This document shows positions 43,812 to 53,205 of a stretch of 64,000 nucleotides of DNA, in pieces. The DNA is from Siminovitchia fordii DSM 16014 = CIP 108821 (GTDB lineage: Bacteria > Bacillota > Bacilli > Bacillales > Bacillaceae_C): NCBI RefSeq assembly GCF_000374565.1, contig NZ_KB894685.1, forward strand, positions 62,001 to 126,000, in the 5' to 3' direction. The notes under the pieces were generated by a model, which saw only the letters and a list, made by a program, of their open reading frames with translations, had not been told where the DNA came from and made no database searches. Made by a program: the position numbers and the translations under genes. Numbering within the stretch: position 1 is the first letter of the stretch; every line of letters starts with the position of its first letter.

Positions 43812-44566
43812 TGAGACGGGGGCTGCTCTTCCTTTCCTTCCTCGTCTTTTTTTTCTACTCCTTATCGGCTTACAAAGTTGAAGCGGCCAATGTACCAGAC
43901 CCCATAGGAGACATTTATGTCCAAGATTTTGCCCAAGTGCTTTCAGACAGTGAAAAAAAAGAATTGATTGAACTTGGAAGATACTTAGATGACCACACAG
44001 AGGCACAGATAACTGTACTTACGGTCAATTCACTTGAAAATGAAACGATTGAGGAATACGCCTTGCAAGCCTTCCGTCAGTATGGACTTGGAAGTAATGA
44101 AAAGAATAACGGTGTACTGCTTTTATTGGCACCCAAGGATCGTAAAATTAAAATAGAAGTGGGCTACGGTCTGGAGGGCGCTTTGCCGGATGGAAAAGTA
44201 GGACGTATTCTTGATGGTTTTGCGCTTCCTTATTTGGAAAATAATGAGGCGAATCTTGCAATTACTAATACTTATAAACAATTATTCAATGAGGTTTCTA
44301 AGGAGTATAACCTGGACAGACAGGTGGATGCAGAAGGCATGGAATATAGTGAAACCGAAAGTCTTTCACCCTTTACCATGCTTATATTGATCTTGATTTT
44401 TGCAGGTATTATCTTCCTGGACTTCCGTTTTCTTGGAGGAGCGTTTAGCCTGACCATTCTCAGACTGCTAGCTGCTATTTTAAGCAGAGGCGGCCGAGGC
44501 GGCGGCGGACCTCGCTCCGGGGGCGGCGGTTCGTCAGGCGGGGGTGGAGCGAGCAGAAGCTGGTGA
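43808..44566 (+). CDS. TPM-domain membrane protein
   Basis: A 252-residue protein with a signal peptide (to about residue 26), an extracellular TPM domain (VQDFAQVLSDSEKKELIELG ... VGYGLEGALPDGKVGRILD), a transmembrane helix near 195-215, and a cytoplasmic tail of Gly-Ser-Arg repeats ending SRSW. TPM domains are linked to membrane-protein quality control and PspC/LemA stress systems. It is coupled to lemA by an ATGA overlap. Confidence 0.88.
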   Translation: MMRRGLLFLSFLVFFFYSLSAYKVEAANVPDPIGDIYVQDFAQVLSDSEKKELIELGRYLDDHTEAQITVLTVNSLENETIEEYALQAFRQYGLGSNEKNNGVLLLLAPKDRKIKIEVGYGLEGALPDGKVGRILDGFALPYLENNEANLAITNTYKQLFNEVSKEYNLDRQVDAEGMEYSETESLSPFTMLILILIFAGIIFLDFRFLGGAFSLTILRLLAAILSRGGRGGGGPRSGGGGSSGGGGASRSW

Positions 44567-44582
44567 TCAGATTAGTACCTGC

Positions 44583-44680
44583 AAGCACAAAACGGTTCCC
44601 GGGGAGGCAGTTTTTCAGCGGAAATGGCTTGTGACCTAAAGGGGTTAGGCGCTGGAGCTGGACATTCCAGTAAAGCGAAA
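44583..44680 (+). repeat. Dispersed-repeat copy
   Basis: The core at 44631-44664 (GTGACCTAAAGGGGTTAG, then GCGCTGGAGCTGGACA) matches 53167-53199 closely (GTGACATGAGGGGCTAG, then ACGCTGGTGCTAGACA). This is a non-coding interspersed repeat known in similar form from other Bacillus genomes. Confidence 0.6.
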
Positions 44681-44800
44681 AATACTGTTTATCGATGTAC
44701 AGAATGAAGAGAGTTTGACGAGATAAAGGATACTCGGTGCGCTATGGTGAACCAACGTTGACATGTAGGTAGAATATCCACTATTTAAATTGATCAATAT

Positions 44801-44828
44801 TATAGCCTGCCTTTGTAGGCAGGCTATA
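44801..44828. terminator. Terminator between TPM and yojO-like genes
   Basis: ATAGCCTGCCT / AGGCAGGCTAT with a 4-base loop. It overlaps the yojO-like stop codon on the minus strand. Confidence 0.8.
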
Positions 44829-46740
44829 TATTGATCGACTGGCTCAATAATCTCTTCAGCAAAGGAAAAAGTACATCCGGCAGTTCCTCCACATAAGGCG
44901 CAATGATGCTACGGTTACCGTATATATTTTCAAATACCTTTCTCTGTTCAAACTCCAAGCCTGTATTGGAAATAAAGATATTAAATACTTCTATCCCTTT
45001 TTTGCGGGCTGCCATGACAGCTTCGTGAGTATCCATAATCCCATTATCATAATCGAATGCCGCTGGCTCACCGTCTGAAAAAATGATCAAGAATTTCTGG
45101 TTTTCACTTCTTTTAAGAAGTCTTTCAGCTACGATTCTGATAGCATAACCATCCCGGTTGTCTTCCATTGCTTCCAGTTCCATAATTTCTGGTCCTGATT
45201 GCTGTTGCAGAGACATGGAAAATGGAATAGTTTGCAAAAAATAATTAGGCTGATCATCCTTCGTCACTTCGTTAGCTTCCTCCCAAAAGCCGATGATTTC
45301 ATGAGATACGCCGACCGATTTCAACGCTTCATGAAATAAAACGATCCCTCTCTTGGTCTCTTCCATTTTATCAAACATTGAAGCCGAGCAATCAACAAGA
45401 AGAATGAATGCGGCGTCAATCTCTTTGCCAGGCTGCGATTTTTTATAGAAAAGTTTCGGATGTTCATCTGTAAAGAAAGGTACAAGATTTTTTCCAAGGC
45501 GACCCATTTGCAAATGGCTCCGATGGTCCGTTTCTTTCTTTTTCATTATACGTTCAATGATGTTCTTTAGCTTTTTATGATAAAATTTTACTTCTTTTTC
45601 CAACTTCATATACTGGGCAGTCGATTCTTCACCCTGTCTTTGGGCATTCAAGAAAATAGGGCGCGCATTTTTGTTCGCTATGCCATAGCTACTTTTCCCC
45701 CCGGAGGCAACAGACTCACCCAGTCTGTTGATATCCATCTTGCTAAATTCATTTTTATCCGTTCGTTTACTCCGCCCCTGCACAATTGCAAGCGCCTGAT
45801 CTCCATCTTCTCCCTCTCTTTCACTGCCACCGGAAATATCCGTCTTTGTCCCTTGATCCAGTTCGAACTGCATATAGCTTTTACCAGGCCTTTCTGCCTC
45901 CCTGTGCCAAGTCCTCATCTTTTCTTCATACACATGTTCATCTCCGCCTGCTTTTTCTTCTGCAAAATCATCGTTTTGCAGAGGATCTTTTCTAACCAAA
46001 TCCGAAAATGAGATATCGTCCAGTAGATTTTGCTCAAATCCAGGCAGATGAAAATACTCATTGATCATATCTGAATGTAAAACTGAGGCAGCCCTTTCCA
46101 CTGTATTCAAGCAAATGACGGCAGCATCTCTGGTAGATTTGGCATCATACAAATTTTCAAGATGACTGCGGATATGAGGAATACCCTCGTCAAGTTCCGG
46201 ATTAAAGGATGGGATTGTCAGAACAGGACTGTCGGAATTCAAAATCAAATAAACCAGGTTGAACAAAGCATCTGCAAAAAGATTTTTTTCTAAATTCACA
46301 ACTAATTGAGATTCAAAGTATTCCATGTATATGTTGCGCCGAACATTAAATTCACTCCCCATTCCAGGCCTTTCTTTTTTACATATCTCCTCGATTCTTA
46401 AATCTTCAGCAAGCATAAGGAGTTGGCCTGCAAAACGGGGAATTGGGGATGCAGCCAGGATATCCCTGAATTCATCTACTGCCTGAAAATCTGTAAAACT
46501 TCTGTTCCCGAGCGCACGCAAATATACGTCACTTTTCATGCCCGGTTTTTTTATCCCTTCAGGTCGATGATCCCAGAAATGACTAACAAATACTTTACGG
46601 TCTCTTTTGCTTAAATAAGAATGCACTCGGATTTCTGCTTCATATAACTCAGAGTTTGTAAGGGTTTTAGTCAGATCCGAAAGCTCCAGCATAAGCAGTG
46701 TATCAGTTTTTTCGTCATTAAAATCAATGAAACGATGCAC
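44824..46740 (-). CDS. yojO: VWA-domain protein YojO (CobT/NorD-like)
   Basis: A 638-residue protein. A long helical, charged N-terminal and middle part is followed by a C-terminal von Willebrand A domain with a metal-ion site, ILLVDCSASMFDK near 440, and LIIFSDGEPAAFDYDNG. Such proteins pair with MoxR-type AAA ATPases to insert metals or remodel protein complexes; the target here is unknown. The start is taken as the GTG at 46740, with AGAGG 6 bases upstream; an earlier GTG at 46749 is possible. Confidence 0.85.
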   Translation of the reverse strand: MHRFIDFNDEKTDTLLMLELSDLTKTLTNSELYEAEIRVHSYLSKRDRKVFVSHFWDHRPEGIKKPGMKSDVYLRALGNRSFTDFQAVDEFRDILAASPIPRFAGQLLMLAEDLRIEEICKKERPGMGSEFNVRRNIYMEYFESQLVVNLEKNLFADALFNLVYLILNSDSPVLTIPSFNPELDEGIPHIRSHLENLYDAKSTRDAAVICLNTVERAASVLHSDMINEYFHLPGFEQNLLDDISFSDLVRKDPLQNDDFAEEKAGGDEHVYEEKMRTWHREAERPGKSYMQFELDQGTKTDISGGSEREGEDGDQALAIVQGRSKRTDKNEFSKMDINRLGESVASGGKSSYGIANKNARPIFLNAQRQGEESTAQYMKLEKEVKFYHKKLKNIIERIMKKKETDHRSHLQMGRLGKNLVPFFTDEHPKLFYKKSQPGKEIDAAFILLVDCSASMFDKMEETKRGIVLFHEALKSVGVSHEIIGFWEEANEVTKDDQPNYFLQTIPFSMSLQQQSGPEIMELEAMEDNRDGYAIRIVAERLLKRSENQKFLIIFSDGEPAAFDYDNGIMDTHEAVMAARKKGIEVFNIFISNTGLEFEQRKVFENIYGNRSIIAPYVEELPDVLFPLLKRLLSQSINI

Positions 46741-46751
46741 ACCCAACACCT

Positions 46752-47627
46752 CTATCCAAATAGCGTCGAGGCAATATTCAATACGGCTGCCTTTTCCCGC
46801 TCTTCCTCCAATTTGTCAGAAATTCCCCTGCGGACGGCCCTTAATGGATCCATATAAACGGCAAGATCACAAGTATCGATCAACGCCCTGATTGATGCAG
46901 CTTCCTCAGGAATAATTCCACTCTTAACCTGGATAAGTAGATCTGACGATAACCGAACAAATTGTTCGATCATTTTCTCATTATTCAATTTGCTCTCCTG
47001 TTTGATGACATCCTTTAAGATTCCTCCCTGCACATATGGTATATCAATGACAACAAACCTGTTTTTCAACGCTTCATTCAATGGAACTGTCCCGATATAA
47101 CCTTCATTGATCGCCGCAATGACCCCGAAAGTTTCTTTTGCGCGTGTAACTTCGGCTGTCAAAGGATTCGTCAGCATTCTTCTATAATCCAGTATGCTGT
47201 TTAAAATAGGCAACGTTTCAGGCTTCGCCATATTAATTTCATCTATATAAAGTAAGTGTCCTTTCTCCATGGCTTTTATGACAGGTCCCGGAATAAATTC
47301 AATCCTGTTTGCACCTTCGTTTTGTGTAATTGTTTTGAAGCCGAGAAGCGCTTCAGTATCTGTATCTACCGAACAATTGACGCTATGCATCGGCTGACTG
47401 AATAGATTTGACAGCGACTCCGCGAGCCTTGTTTTACCAGAACCAGTAGGACCTTTTAATAAAATATTTTTTCCGAGAGACAATGCTATGGCTGCATCCA
47501 GAAAAATCGTCTCATCCTCTGCCAAAAATCCGTGTTCGCCAATCATTTCCTCATGGTAATAAGAGAATGCCCGCTTTCTCTTTTCAATCATGCTTTTAAT
47601 ATCACCGGGCAGCTCTGCTATATTCAA
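46752..47627 (-). CDS. yojN: MoxR-type AAA+ ATPase YojN
   Basis: A 291-residue AAA+ protein. Walker [13 protein letters not shown] is near residue 60, Walker [17 protein letters not shown] near 125, and sensor-like [20 protein letters not shown] near 170. It is encoded directly ahead of yojO, the standard MoxR-VWA pairing. The start is set at TTG 47627, 9 bases after AAAGGA, since the upstream TTG (47654) has no site. The two products likely act together. Confidence 0.85.
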   Translation of the reverse strand: MNIAELPGDIKSMIEKRKRAFSYYHEEMIGEHGFLAEDETIFLDAAIALSLGKNILLKGPTGSGKTRLAESLSNLFSQPMHSVNCSVDTDTEALLGFKTITQNEGANRIEFIPGPVIKAMEKGHLLYIDEINMAKPETLPILNSILDYRRMLTNPLTAEVTRAKETFGVIAAINEGYIGTVPLNEALKNRFVVIDIPYVQGGILKDVIKQESKLNNEKMIEQFVRLSSDLLIQVKSGIIPEEAASIRALIDTCDLAVYMDPLRAVRRGISDKLEEEREKAAVLNIASTLFG

Positions 47628-47916
47628 CGTGAACAATCCTTTCTTCTTTAGCAATTAATCGACACTATCATTATTATTTTATCAAATCAACAGCAAAGAA
47701 AAAAAGCACGAGGACCTGTTCAGACGCTCAGACTGGAGAGACTCCGATAAAATTCAGAAAATACGGCAATGGATGCAGCTTGATGTGTTAATTGAACCAA
47801 TATACTCAGGACATTTCAAAACGCAGCATTTATAGCATAGGCAGGACCGTCACCCGAACGTTGAAGCCGGAAGAAAATGAATACAAACCCAGAGTTTTAA
47901 CATTGGCTTGACACAA

Positions 47917-47943
47917 AAAAGCGTGCTGTTTTCAGCATGCTTA
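47917..47943 (-). terminator. Terminator of the rok-like gene
   Basis: On the minus strand AAGCATGCTG / CAGCACGCTT with a 4-base loop, followed by TTTT. It overlaps the stop codon. The 290 bases between it and yojN show nothing further. Confidence 0.85.
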
Positions 47944-48483
47944 TTGTTCGTTGCCGATAGTACTATTCATTTCATCCGTACCCAAGAAAATTGTTTCCGA
48001 GTTTCTGGACTCCTGATCATACGTATATAAACCTCGTCCGATTTTTATGATATTTGGGTCCGCTTTTGTAATTGTATTCATAAAGGTTGTCATGTTGGCG
48101 ATTTGAAATCCTGTCCGTTCTTCGATGATCCGCTTTAAATCAATGCCTCTGATGGGGGCTGCTTGTTCTTTTAAAATACTGATAGCCGTGTCGCGCATCT
48201 TGGTCGTTTTACTTCTTCTGGATGGTCTTGCCCTTCTTGACTTAGAGTTCTCCGTGCTGTTCTGTTCATGGTTTTCTTCTGGTGCTTCCAAATAAGTATT
48301 GGCAGACCCCAGAAAATGAAGCTCATCGTCCGATATGTTTGCATTTGACCCTTCCTCTTTGTCCAGTTCACGCAACCGATTGAAAATAAACGCCCTTTCT
48401 TTTTGAAGTTCCCTGACCAGCCTCTCTTCCGCATCCTGCATTTGCTCCAACCTCAATTTTAAAGCAGATCTTTCATCAAACAT
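47941..48483 (-). CDS. rok: Rok-type DNA-binding repressor
   Basis: A 180-residue protein. The N-terminal oligomerisation coiled coil, MFDERSALKLRLEQMQDAEE and on to FNRLRELDKEE, closely resembles B. subtilis Rok. A basic linker RRARPSRRSKTTK (about 95-107) and a C-terminal winged helix (TAISILKEQAAPIRGIDLKR ... NIIKIGRGLYTY) follow. Rok represses comK and silences AT-rich, often acquired, DNA. The start is ATG 48483 with AAGGAGGGG. Whether this copy acts on comK is not shown by the sequence. Confidence 0.83.
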   Translation of the reverse strand: MFDERSALKLRLEQMQDAEERLVRELQKERAFIFNRLRELDKEEGSNANISDDELHFLGSANTYLEAPEENHEQNSTENSKSRRARPSRRSKTTKMRDTAISILKEQAAPIRGIDLKRIIEERTGFQIANMTTFMNTITKADPNIIKIGRGLYTYDQESRNSETIFLGTDEMNSTIGNEQ

Positions 48484-48629
48484 AAAACCCCTCCTTCGGC
48501 TTTTTTCTACTATGTTCATTATAGATTGTCTAAAAGAAAATAGTAAGAAAAAAATGATAATTCACATATAGTATTTTATTTCTTTCGAAACTTGTCAATT
48601 TATGCAGACAAGTTTTCTATCCATTTTAT

Positions 48630-48658
48630 TTGTAAATTTAATATATTCATAGTAGACT
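48630..48658 (+). promoter_or_regulatory. Promoter of dhaS
   Basis: TTGTAA (48630-48635), a 17-base spacer and TAGACT (48653-48658). The cre-like site starts 6 bases downstream. Confidence 0.5.
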
Positions 48659-48663
48659 AATAG

Positions 48664-48678
48664 TTGGAAGCGGTTACC
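48664..48678 (+). promoter_or_regulatory. cre-like site before dhaS
   Basis: TTGGAAGCGGTTACC matches the CcpA consensus WTGNAANCGNWNNCW at 14 of 15 positions (final W is C). It covers the likely transcription start, a position that usually gives repression. Confidence 0.55.
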
Positions 48679-48726
48679 TATCTTCTTCTACTTGTTTCCT
48701 TGGAAAATATTTTAAGGAGGAGTTCA

Positions 48727-50211
48727 ATGAGCCAAGTAACAATGGACGTAAAAGAGAAAGTGGAAAAGTTTTTACAGGGGACTAAAAATCTTTATATCAA
48801 TGGGGAGTTTGTTGAAAGTGCCGAAGGCAAAACTTTTGACACACCCAACCCTGCTACAGGAGAAACTCTCGCCACTATATATGAAGCGGGCGCGGAAGAT
48901 ATAGATCGCGCAGTAAAAGCTGCACGTAAAGCATTCGATGAGGGTAAATGGTCCAAGATGAGCGCCGCTGCAAGAGGCAGGCTTATATACAAGCTTGCTG
49001 ACTTGATAGAAGAGAACAAAGAAGAGCTTGCGCAGCTTGAGACTCTTGACAATGGAAAACCGATCCGTGAAACATTGAATGCAGATCTTCCACTTTCCAT
49101 TGAACATATGCGCTACTATGCTGGGTGGACTACAAAAATAACAGGACAAACGATTCCTGTTTCCGGACCATTCTTTAACTACACTCGTCATGAAGCTGTA
49201 GGCGTAGTCGGTCAAATCATTCCATGGAACTTCCCTTTATTGATGGCTATGTGGAAACTTGGGGCAGCTCTTGCTACAGGATGTACTGTTGTATTGAAAC
49301 CTGCGGAACAAACACCGCTTTCTGCATTATACTTAGCTGAACTCATTGAAGAAGCAGGATTCCCGCCAGGGGTCGTAAATATTGTACCAGGCTTTGGTGA
49401 GCCTGCAGGATCTGCACTTGTGAACCATCCGGATGTGAACAAAATCGCATTCACTGGCTCGACAGAAGTTGGAAAGAAAATCATGGAACAATGTGCAAAG
49501 ACAGTTAAGCGCGTTACTTTGGAGCTCGGAGGAAAATCTCCAAATATAATCCTTCCCGACGCTGACTTGACCAAAGCAATTCCAGGAGCATTGAACGGCG
49601 TCATGTTCAACCAAGGACAAGTATGCTCCGCGGGATCACGTGTGTTCATCCAAAAGAAAAACTTTGACAATGTGGTAGCAGATATGGCATCCCATGCGAA
49701 AAACATTAAACAAGGAGCCGGGCTGAACCAAGACACCGAAATGGGTCCACTCGTTTCGGCTGAACAGCAAAACCGGGTATTGAACTATATCGAAAAGGGG
49801 CTCAGTGAAGGGGCGGAATTGCTGGCAGGCGGACAGAAGCCGCATGACCAAGGTTACTTTGTAGAGCCAACTATCTTCGCTGATGTCAATGATGACATGA
49901 CGATCGCCAAGGAAGAAATTTTCGGTCCAGTCATTTCCGCAATGCCGTTCGAGGATCTCGATGAGTTGATTGAACGAGCAAACAACACCGAATATGGATT
50001 GGCAGCCGGACTGTGGACGCGTGATGTGGCAAATGCGCATTATGTGGCAAACCGCCTTCGCGCTGGAACGGTTTGGGTCAACTGCTATAATGCGTTTGAC
50101 GCTGCTTCCCCGTTTGGCGGATTTAAGCAGTCAGGTCTTGGCAGGGAAATGGGTTCATATGCCTTGAATAACTATACTGAAGTCAAAAGTGTATGGATTT
50201 CGATGAAATAA
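48727..50211 (+). CDS. dhaS: Aldehyde dehydrogenase DhaS
   Basis: A 494-residue NAD(P)+-dependent aldehyde dehydrogenase. The catalytic Cys lies in FNQGQVCSAGSR near 300, the general base Glu in RVTLELGGKSPN near 266, the nucleotide-binding AFTGSTEVG near 243, and the conserved Asn in IIPWNFPLLMA near 167. The start is ATG 48727 with TAAGGAGGAG; the upstream frame is not coding. It is closest to Bacillus DhaS. Monocistronic with its own terminator. Confidence 0.9.
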   Translation: MSQVTMDVKEKVEKFLQGTKNLYINGEFVESAEGKTFDTPNPATGETLATIYEAGAEDIDRAVKAARKAFDEGKWSKMSAAARGRLIYKLADLIEENKEELAQLETLDNGKPIRETLNADLPLSIEHMRYYAGWTTKITGQTIPVSGPFFNYTRHEAVGVVGQIIPWNFPLLMAMWKLGAALATGCTVVLKPAEQTPLSALYLAELIEEAGFPPGVVNIVPGFGEPAGSALVNHPDVNKIAFTGSTEVGKKIMEQCAKTVKRVTLELGGKSPNIILPDADLTKAIPGALNGVMFNQGQVCSAGSRVFIQKKNFDNVVADMASHAKNIKQGAGLNQDTEMGPLVSAEQQNRVLNYIEKGLSEGAELLAGGQKPHDQGYFVEPTIFADVNDDMTIAKEEIFGPVISAMPFEDLDELIERANNTEYGLAAGLWTRDVANAHYVANRLRAGTVWVNCYNAFDAASPFGGFKQSGLGREMGSYALNNYTEVKSVWISMK

Positions 50212-50217
50212 TACTAT

Positions 50218-50252
50218 ATACGGGTTCCCTTTCAGGGAACTCCGTTTTTTGT
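50218..50252 (+). terminator. Terminator of dhaS
   Basis: ACGGGTTCCC / GGGAACTCCGT with a short loop, followed by six T, 8 bases after the stop codon. Confidence 0.87.
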
Positions 50253-50386
50253 GTTAAATAATACGCGAAAATTGTCACTTTTTAATAGATTAAATTCAAT
50301 TAAACGCTTTCAAAATCAACTGAAAACAGGTACAATAATATTGAAAATCAAGAATGCTTCAATTTCACGAGGAGGTTATTGCAAAT

Positions 50387-50509
50387 ATGAAGATCATGAC
50401 CAATGAACAGTTAGTTGCAGCCTACCGAGACGCGAAAAAGAACAATCATGGTGCCGATTGGATACGTTTATTGAAAATGGAAATCAGAAAAAGGGGTCTG
50501 AATCCGTAA
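50387..50509 (+). CDS. sda: Sda-like sporulation kinase inhibitor
   Basis: A 40-codon ORF with GGAGG 11 bases before its ATG and a strong terminator after it. The product (TNEQLVAAYRDAKKNN, then WIRLLKMEIRKRGLNP) lines up with B. subtilis Sda (LSDELLIESYFKATEMN, then FIELIENEIKRRSL): two short helices with a basic end. Sda-type antikinases bind the phospho-histidine domain of sporulation kinases such as KinA and block entry to sporulation. It may be one of several paralogues in the genome. Confidence 0.8.
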   Translation: MKIMTNEQLVAAYRDAKKNNHGADWIRLLKMEIRKRGLNP

Positions 50510-50538
50510 AGTTAAAAATCTATTACTTTATATAAATA

Positions 50539-50567
50539 TGCGTGCCACAATGGCACGCTTTTTTAAA
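50539..50567 (+). terminator. Terminator of the sda-like gene
   Basis: GCGTGCC / GGCACGC with a 5-base loop and six T. Confidence 0.9.
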
Positions 50568-50603
50568 TAAAACTGAAAAGATCCATCTGTACATCAATGA
50601 TGA

Positions 50604-51410
50604 TTATTTTTCAATGCGCGGTTTGGCCGGATTACAAGGAGGTGAACTATCCTGTGTAGATTCAGCAAGTTTATATAAGTAATAACATTCCTCCCTGTAC
50701 ATATGATCTGCCATTAAGGCAGGAAAGGTCCCCAGCGCTTTGGCTGATAGATCAAGTTCAAGTAATTCGTTTAAAAACATTTGAAACGCTTCGATTTCAA
50801 GTTTTGCATCGCTGTTCAATCGCGCCAACGCAGGAAATTCATACATCTTTGTCCGAAGAAACCCTGCAAACTCAACAGCTTTTAAATAAAATGCCTCAAA
50901 ATGCTTCGTAAATAAAGAACTTCTTTCTTTCAGCCTCTTTTCAACAGCATCCATATTGTCATTAATGGCTCCTGCATGTCCATAAGCATCCTGCAGCCAA
51001 AGTAAATGGTGATGGATTTCGTGTACAATTGGAGGTGACTCCTCTTTTTTCAAGTAACTGATAATTCTTTCGTACTCCTCTAATTCATTGATCATGTGGT
51101 TGATAAACGTTGGAGATAAATGAATCTTTACCTGTTTTACCAAACTCCTTTCCAATAAGGATAGTTTAAATTTTTTCAATTGAATAACATGTCCTTCCGC
51201 TCTTTCAGTCAAAATTACCATAGTTTTTATATCGTTGAGTCTTCTAGCCTCATGAAGAAGTTCATCGAATACCTTCTTAAACTCTTTTGACTGATCAATG
51301 TCCTTTTTTTCAACGGAGCTTAAGGACTCCAAAATAAATCTTGAATGATCCCCAAGAACCTGAAGCCAAAATTCATGCTCAAATTTAAACTCCTGCACTG
51401 ACAAGGTCAA
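50604..51410 (-). CDS. DUF2935 family protein
   Basis: A 268-residue, all-helical protein with two tandem DUF2935 repeats. The first opens EHEFWLQVLGDHSRFI near 11-26. The second has ERSSLFTKHFEAFYLKAVEF near 160 and DHMYREECYYLYKL near 235. The regularly placed His and Glu suggest a ferritin-like di-metal fold. Function unknown. It ends with a Cys-Pro-rich tail. Confidence 0.78.
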   Translation of the reverse strand: MTLSVQEFKFEHEFWLQVLGDHSRFILESLSSVEKKDIDQSKEFKKVFDELLHEARRLNDIKTMVILTERAEGHVIQLKKFKLSLLERSLVKQVKIHLSPTFINHMINELEEYERIISYLKKEESPPIVHEIHHHLLWLQDAYGHAGAINDNMDAVEKRLKERSSLFTKHFEAFYLKAVEFAGFLRTKMYEFPALARLNSDAKLEIEAFQMFLNELLELDLSAKALGTFPALMADHMYREECYYLYKLAESTQDSSPPCNPAKPRIEK

Positions 51411-51479
51411 GATCTAACACCCCTTTTCACTTCATCCCTATAAGAGTATTCATCTTTAAGTTATGATATTTATCCATTT

Positions 51480-51702
51480 GAATAGATCAATGAATGGGGC
51501 ACTCATAGTTTGGAGTTCACATTAAGGTACAAAATTTGAATACGTTTGAGCTTGAATTAAAGAAATCACTGCCAGAATTGTTTTATCAGGTTATTGTAAA
51601 ATAATAATCTAATCAATCACTGCTTGCTGCAGCTCCTTAAATGAGCGATAAACCTTACCATAATAAGCATCAACAATTTTTTGCTAGAATCATTTATCAT
51701 AT
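51480..51702 (-). mobile_element. Degenerate IS3-family transposase C-terminal remnant
   Basis: On the minus strand the stretch reads VDAYYGKVYRSFKELQQAVI, very like the end of IS3/IS150-type transposases (EAYYRSIYRSxxELxQAI). It then loses frame. No start, catalytic DDE region or left end is present. The hairpin at 51706-51762 would be the end of the same element. Confidence 0.45.
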
Positions 51703-51705
51703 TTG

Positions 51706-51762
51706 ACAATAAAAACACCCCAAAAGTTAGAATTGGTTGGTCTAACTTTTGGGGCATACTTC
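51706..51762 (-). terminator. Terminator of odhAB, probably IS-derived
   Basis: A 14-bp perfect stem, CCCCAAAAGTTAGA / TCTAACTTTTGGGG, is followed on the minus strand by GTGTTTTTATTG. The stem sequence is typical of the ends of IS3-family elements, but it now stands 30 bases after the odhB stop codon. Confidence 0.75.
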
Positions 51763-51792
51763 AAAGTGAAGCGGTCTTTTTATTATGGATTA

Positions 51793-53046
51793 TCATCCTT
51801 CAAGGAGAAGATCTTCCGGATTTTCAAGAAGCTTTTTAACTGTAACAAGGAATCCAACTGCTTCTTTTCCATCAATTACACGGTGGTCATATGAAAGTGC
51901 CACATACATCATTGGTCGGTTTTCCATTCTCTCCGCGTCTATGGCCACAGGTCGCGTCTGAATTGTATGCATACCTAAAATACCGACTTGATTTCCATTC
52001 AATATTGGCGTGGATAACAGAGAACCAAACACACCGCCGTTTGTTATCGTAAATGTTCCACCTTGCAAATCGCTAAGTGCCAATTTATTGTCACGTGCTT
52101 TTTTCGCTACTTTTAGGATATCGTCCTCAATTTCAGCGAAGTTTTTGCGGTCACAGTCGCGAATAACTGGTACAACAAGCCCTTCTTCTGTCGAAACAGC
52201 TACTCCGATATCATAATATTTCTTATAGACAAGCTCGTCATCCTGCAACTCCGCATTAACTGCAGGATACTTTTTCAATGCTGCTACAACGGCTTTTGTG
52301 AAAAATGACATGAAGCCAAGCTTTACATCGTGCTCTTCATAGAACTTATCTTTCTTGCGTTTACGCAATTCCATGATAGCTGTCATATCAATTTCATTGA
52401 ATGTAGTCAACATGGCTGCCGTTTGTTGGACTTCAACAAGCCTCTTTGCAATGGTTTGGCGTCGGCGTGAGAGCCTTACACGCTCAACCGGTTTTCCTGG
52501 CTGATCTTGGACAGTTGCAGCAGGTTTTCCTTGAGAAGTTGGTGCTGATACAGGCTGTTTTGGTTGATTAGAATAGACCTCTACGTCTTGTTTACGTACC
52601 CTTCCAAGCGGATCAACAGTTGGGACTTCTGTTAAATCGATTCCTTTTTCTCGAGCTAATTTGCGTGCAGCCGGGGAAGCGATCGGGCGCTCCTTCGACT
52701 CTGCCTCGTGCTTTTCTTCTTGTTGTGTAGCTGGCTGTACAGCATCAGCGTTCTCGGCTTTTGGCTGTTCTTGTTTAGGAGTTGCTTCCGGCGCAGCATC
52801 ATCAGCCGAAGCATTTTCATCAACAATTGCTATCACATCGCCGACGTTGACCGTTTCTCCTTCTTCAGCTTTTAACTCTTTAAGAACTCCAGCTTCTTCC
52901 GAAATGATTTCCACGTTAACCTTATCGGTTTCAAGCTCGACAATATATTCTCCTTTTTCAACGCTGTCGCCCGGTTTTTTTAACCATTGTGCGATAGTCC
53001 CTTCCATGATTGATTCTGCAAGTTCAGGTACTTTGATTTCGGCCAC
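51793..53046 (-). CDS. odhB: 2-oxoglutarate dehydrogenase E2 (dihydrolipoyl succinyltransferase)
   Basis: A 417-residue E2 core subunit. The N-terminal lipoyl domain carries the lipoylated lysine in [10 protein letters not shown] near 42. An Ala/Pro/Glu/Gln-rich linker spans about 78-120. The peripheral-subunit-binding domain [16 protein letters not shown] lies near 124. The C-terminal catalytic domain has the active-site [12 protein letters not shown] near 390. It transfers succinyl groups to CoA in the citric acid cycle. GTG start with GGAGG. It follows odhA after a 212-base gap that contains a repeat. Confidence 0.96.
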   Translation of the reverse strand: MAEIKVPELAESIMEGTIAQWLKKPGDSVEKGEYIVELETDKVNVEIISEEAGVLKELKAEEGETVNVGDVIAIVDENASADDAAPEATPKQEQPKAENADAVQPATQQEEKHEAESKERPIASPAARKLAREKGIDLTEVPTVDPLGRVRKQDVEVYSNQPKQPVSAPTSQGKPAATVQDQPGKPVERVRLSRRRQTIAKRLVEVQQTAAMLTTFNEIDMTAIMELRKRKKDKFYEEHDVKLGFMSFFTKAVVAALKKYPAVNAELQDDELVYKKYYDIGVAVSTEEGLVVPVIRDCDRKNFAEIEDDILKVAKKARDNKLALSDLQGGTFTITNGGVFGSLLSTPILNGNQVGILGMHTIQTRPVAIDAERMENRPMMYVALSYDHRVIDGKEAVGFLVTVKKLLENPEDLLLEG

Positions 53047-53083
53047 TTTAATTATCCTCCTCTAATGTTTGCGGATGTATTTA

Positions 53084-53205
53084 TAAAAGCGCAAGCGCCT
53101 TGCTCGGCCCCAACAAGGACAAGCCGTTTCCCCAAGAGGTAGACCTTCATCCTCCCACGGAAGTTTGTGACATGAGGGGCTAGACGCTGGTGCTAGACAA
53201 AGCAG
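53084..53205. repeat. Dispersed-repeat copy inside the odhA-odhB gap
   Basis: The clearest copy of the family: AAAAGCGCAAGCGCCTTGCT at one end, GGGGCTAGACGCTGGTGCTAG at the other. Its termini recur at 12236 and 30277 and its core near 44631. It is non-coding, about 120 bases long, and separates two genes of one operon. Confidence 0.65.
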
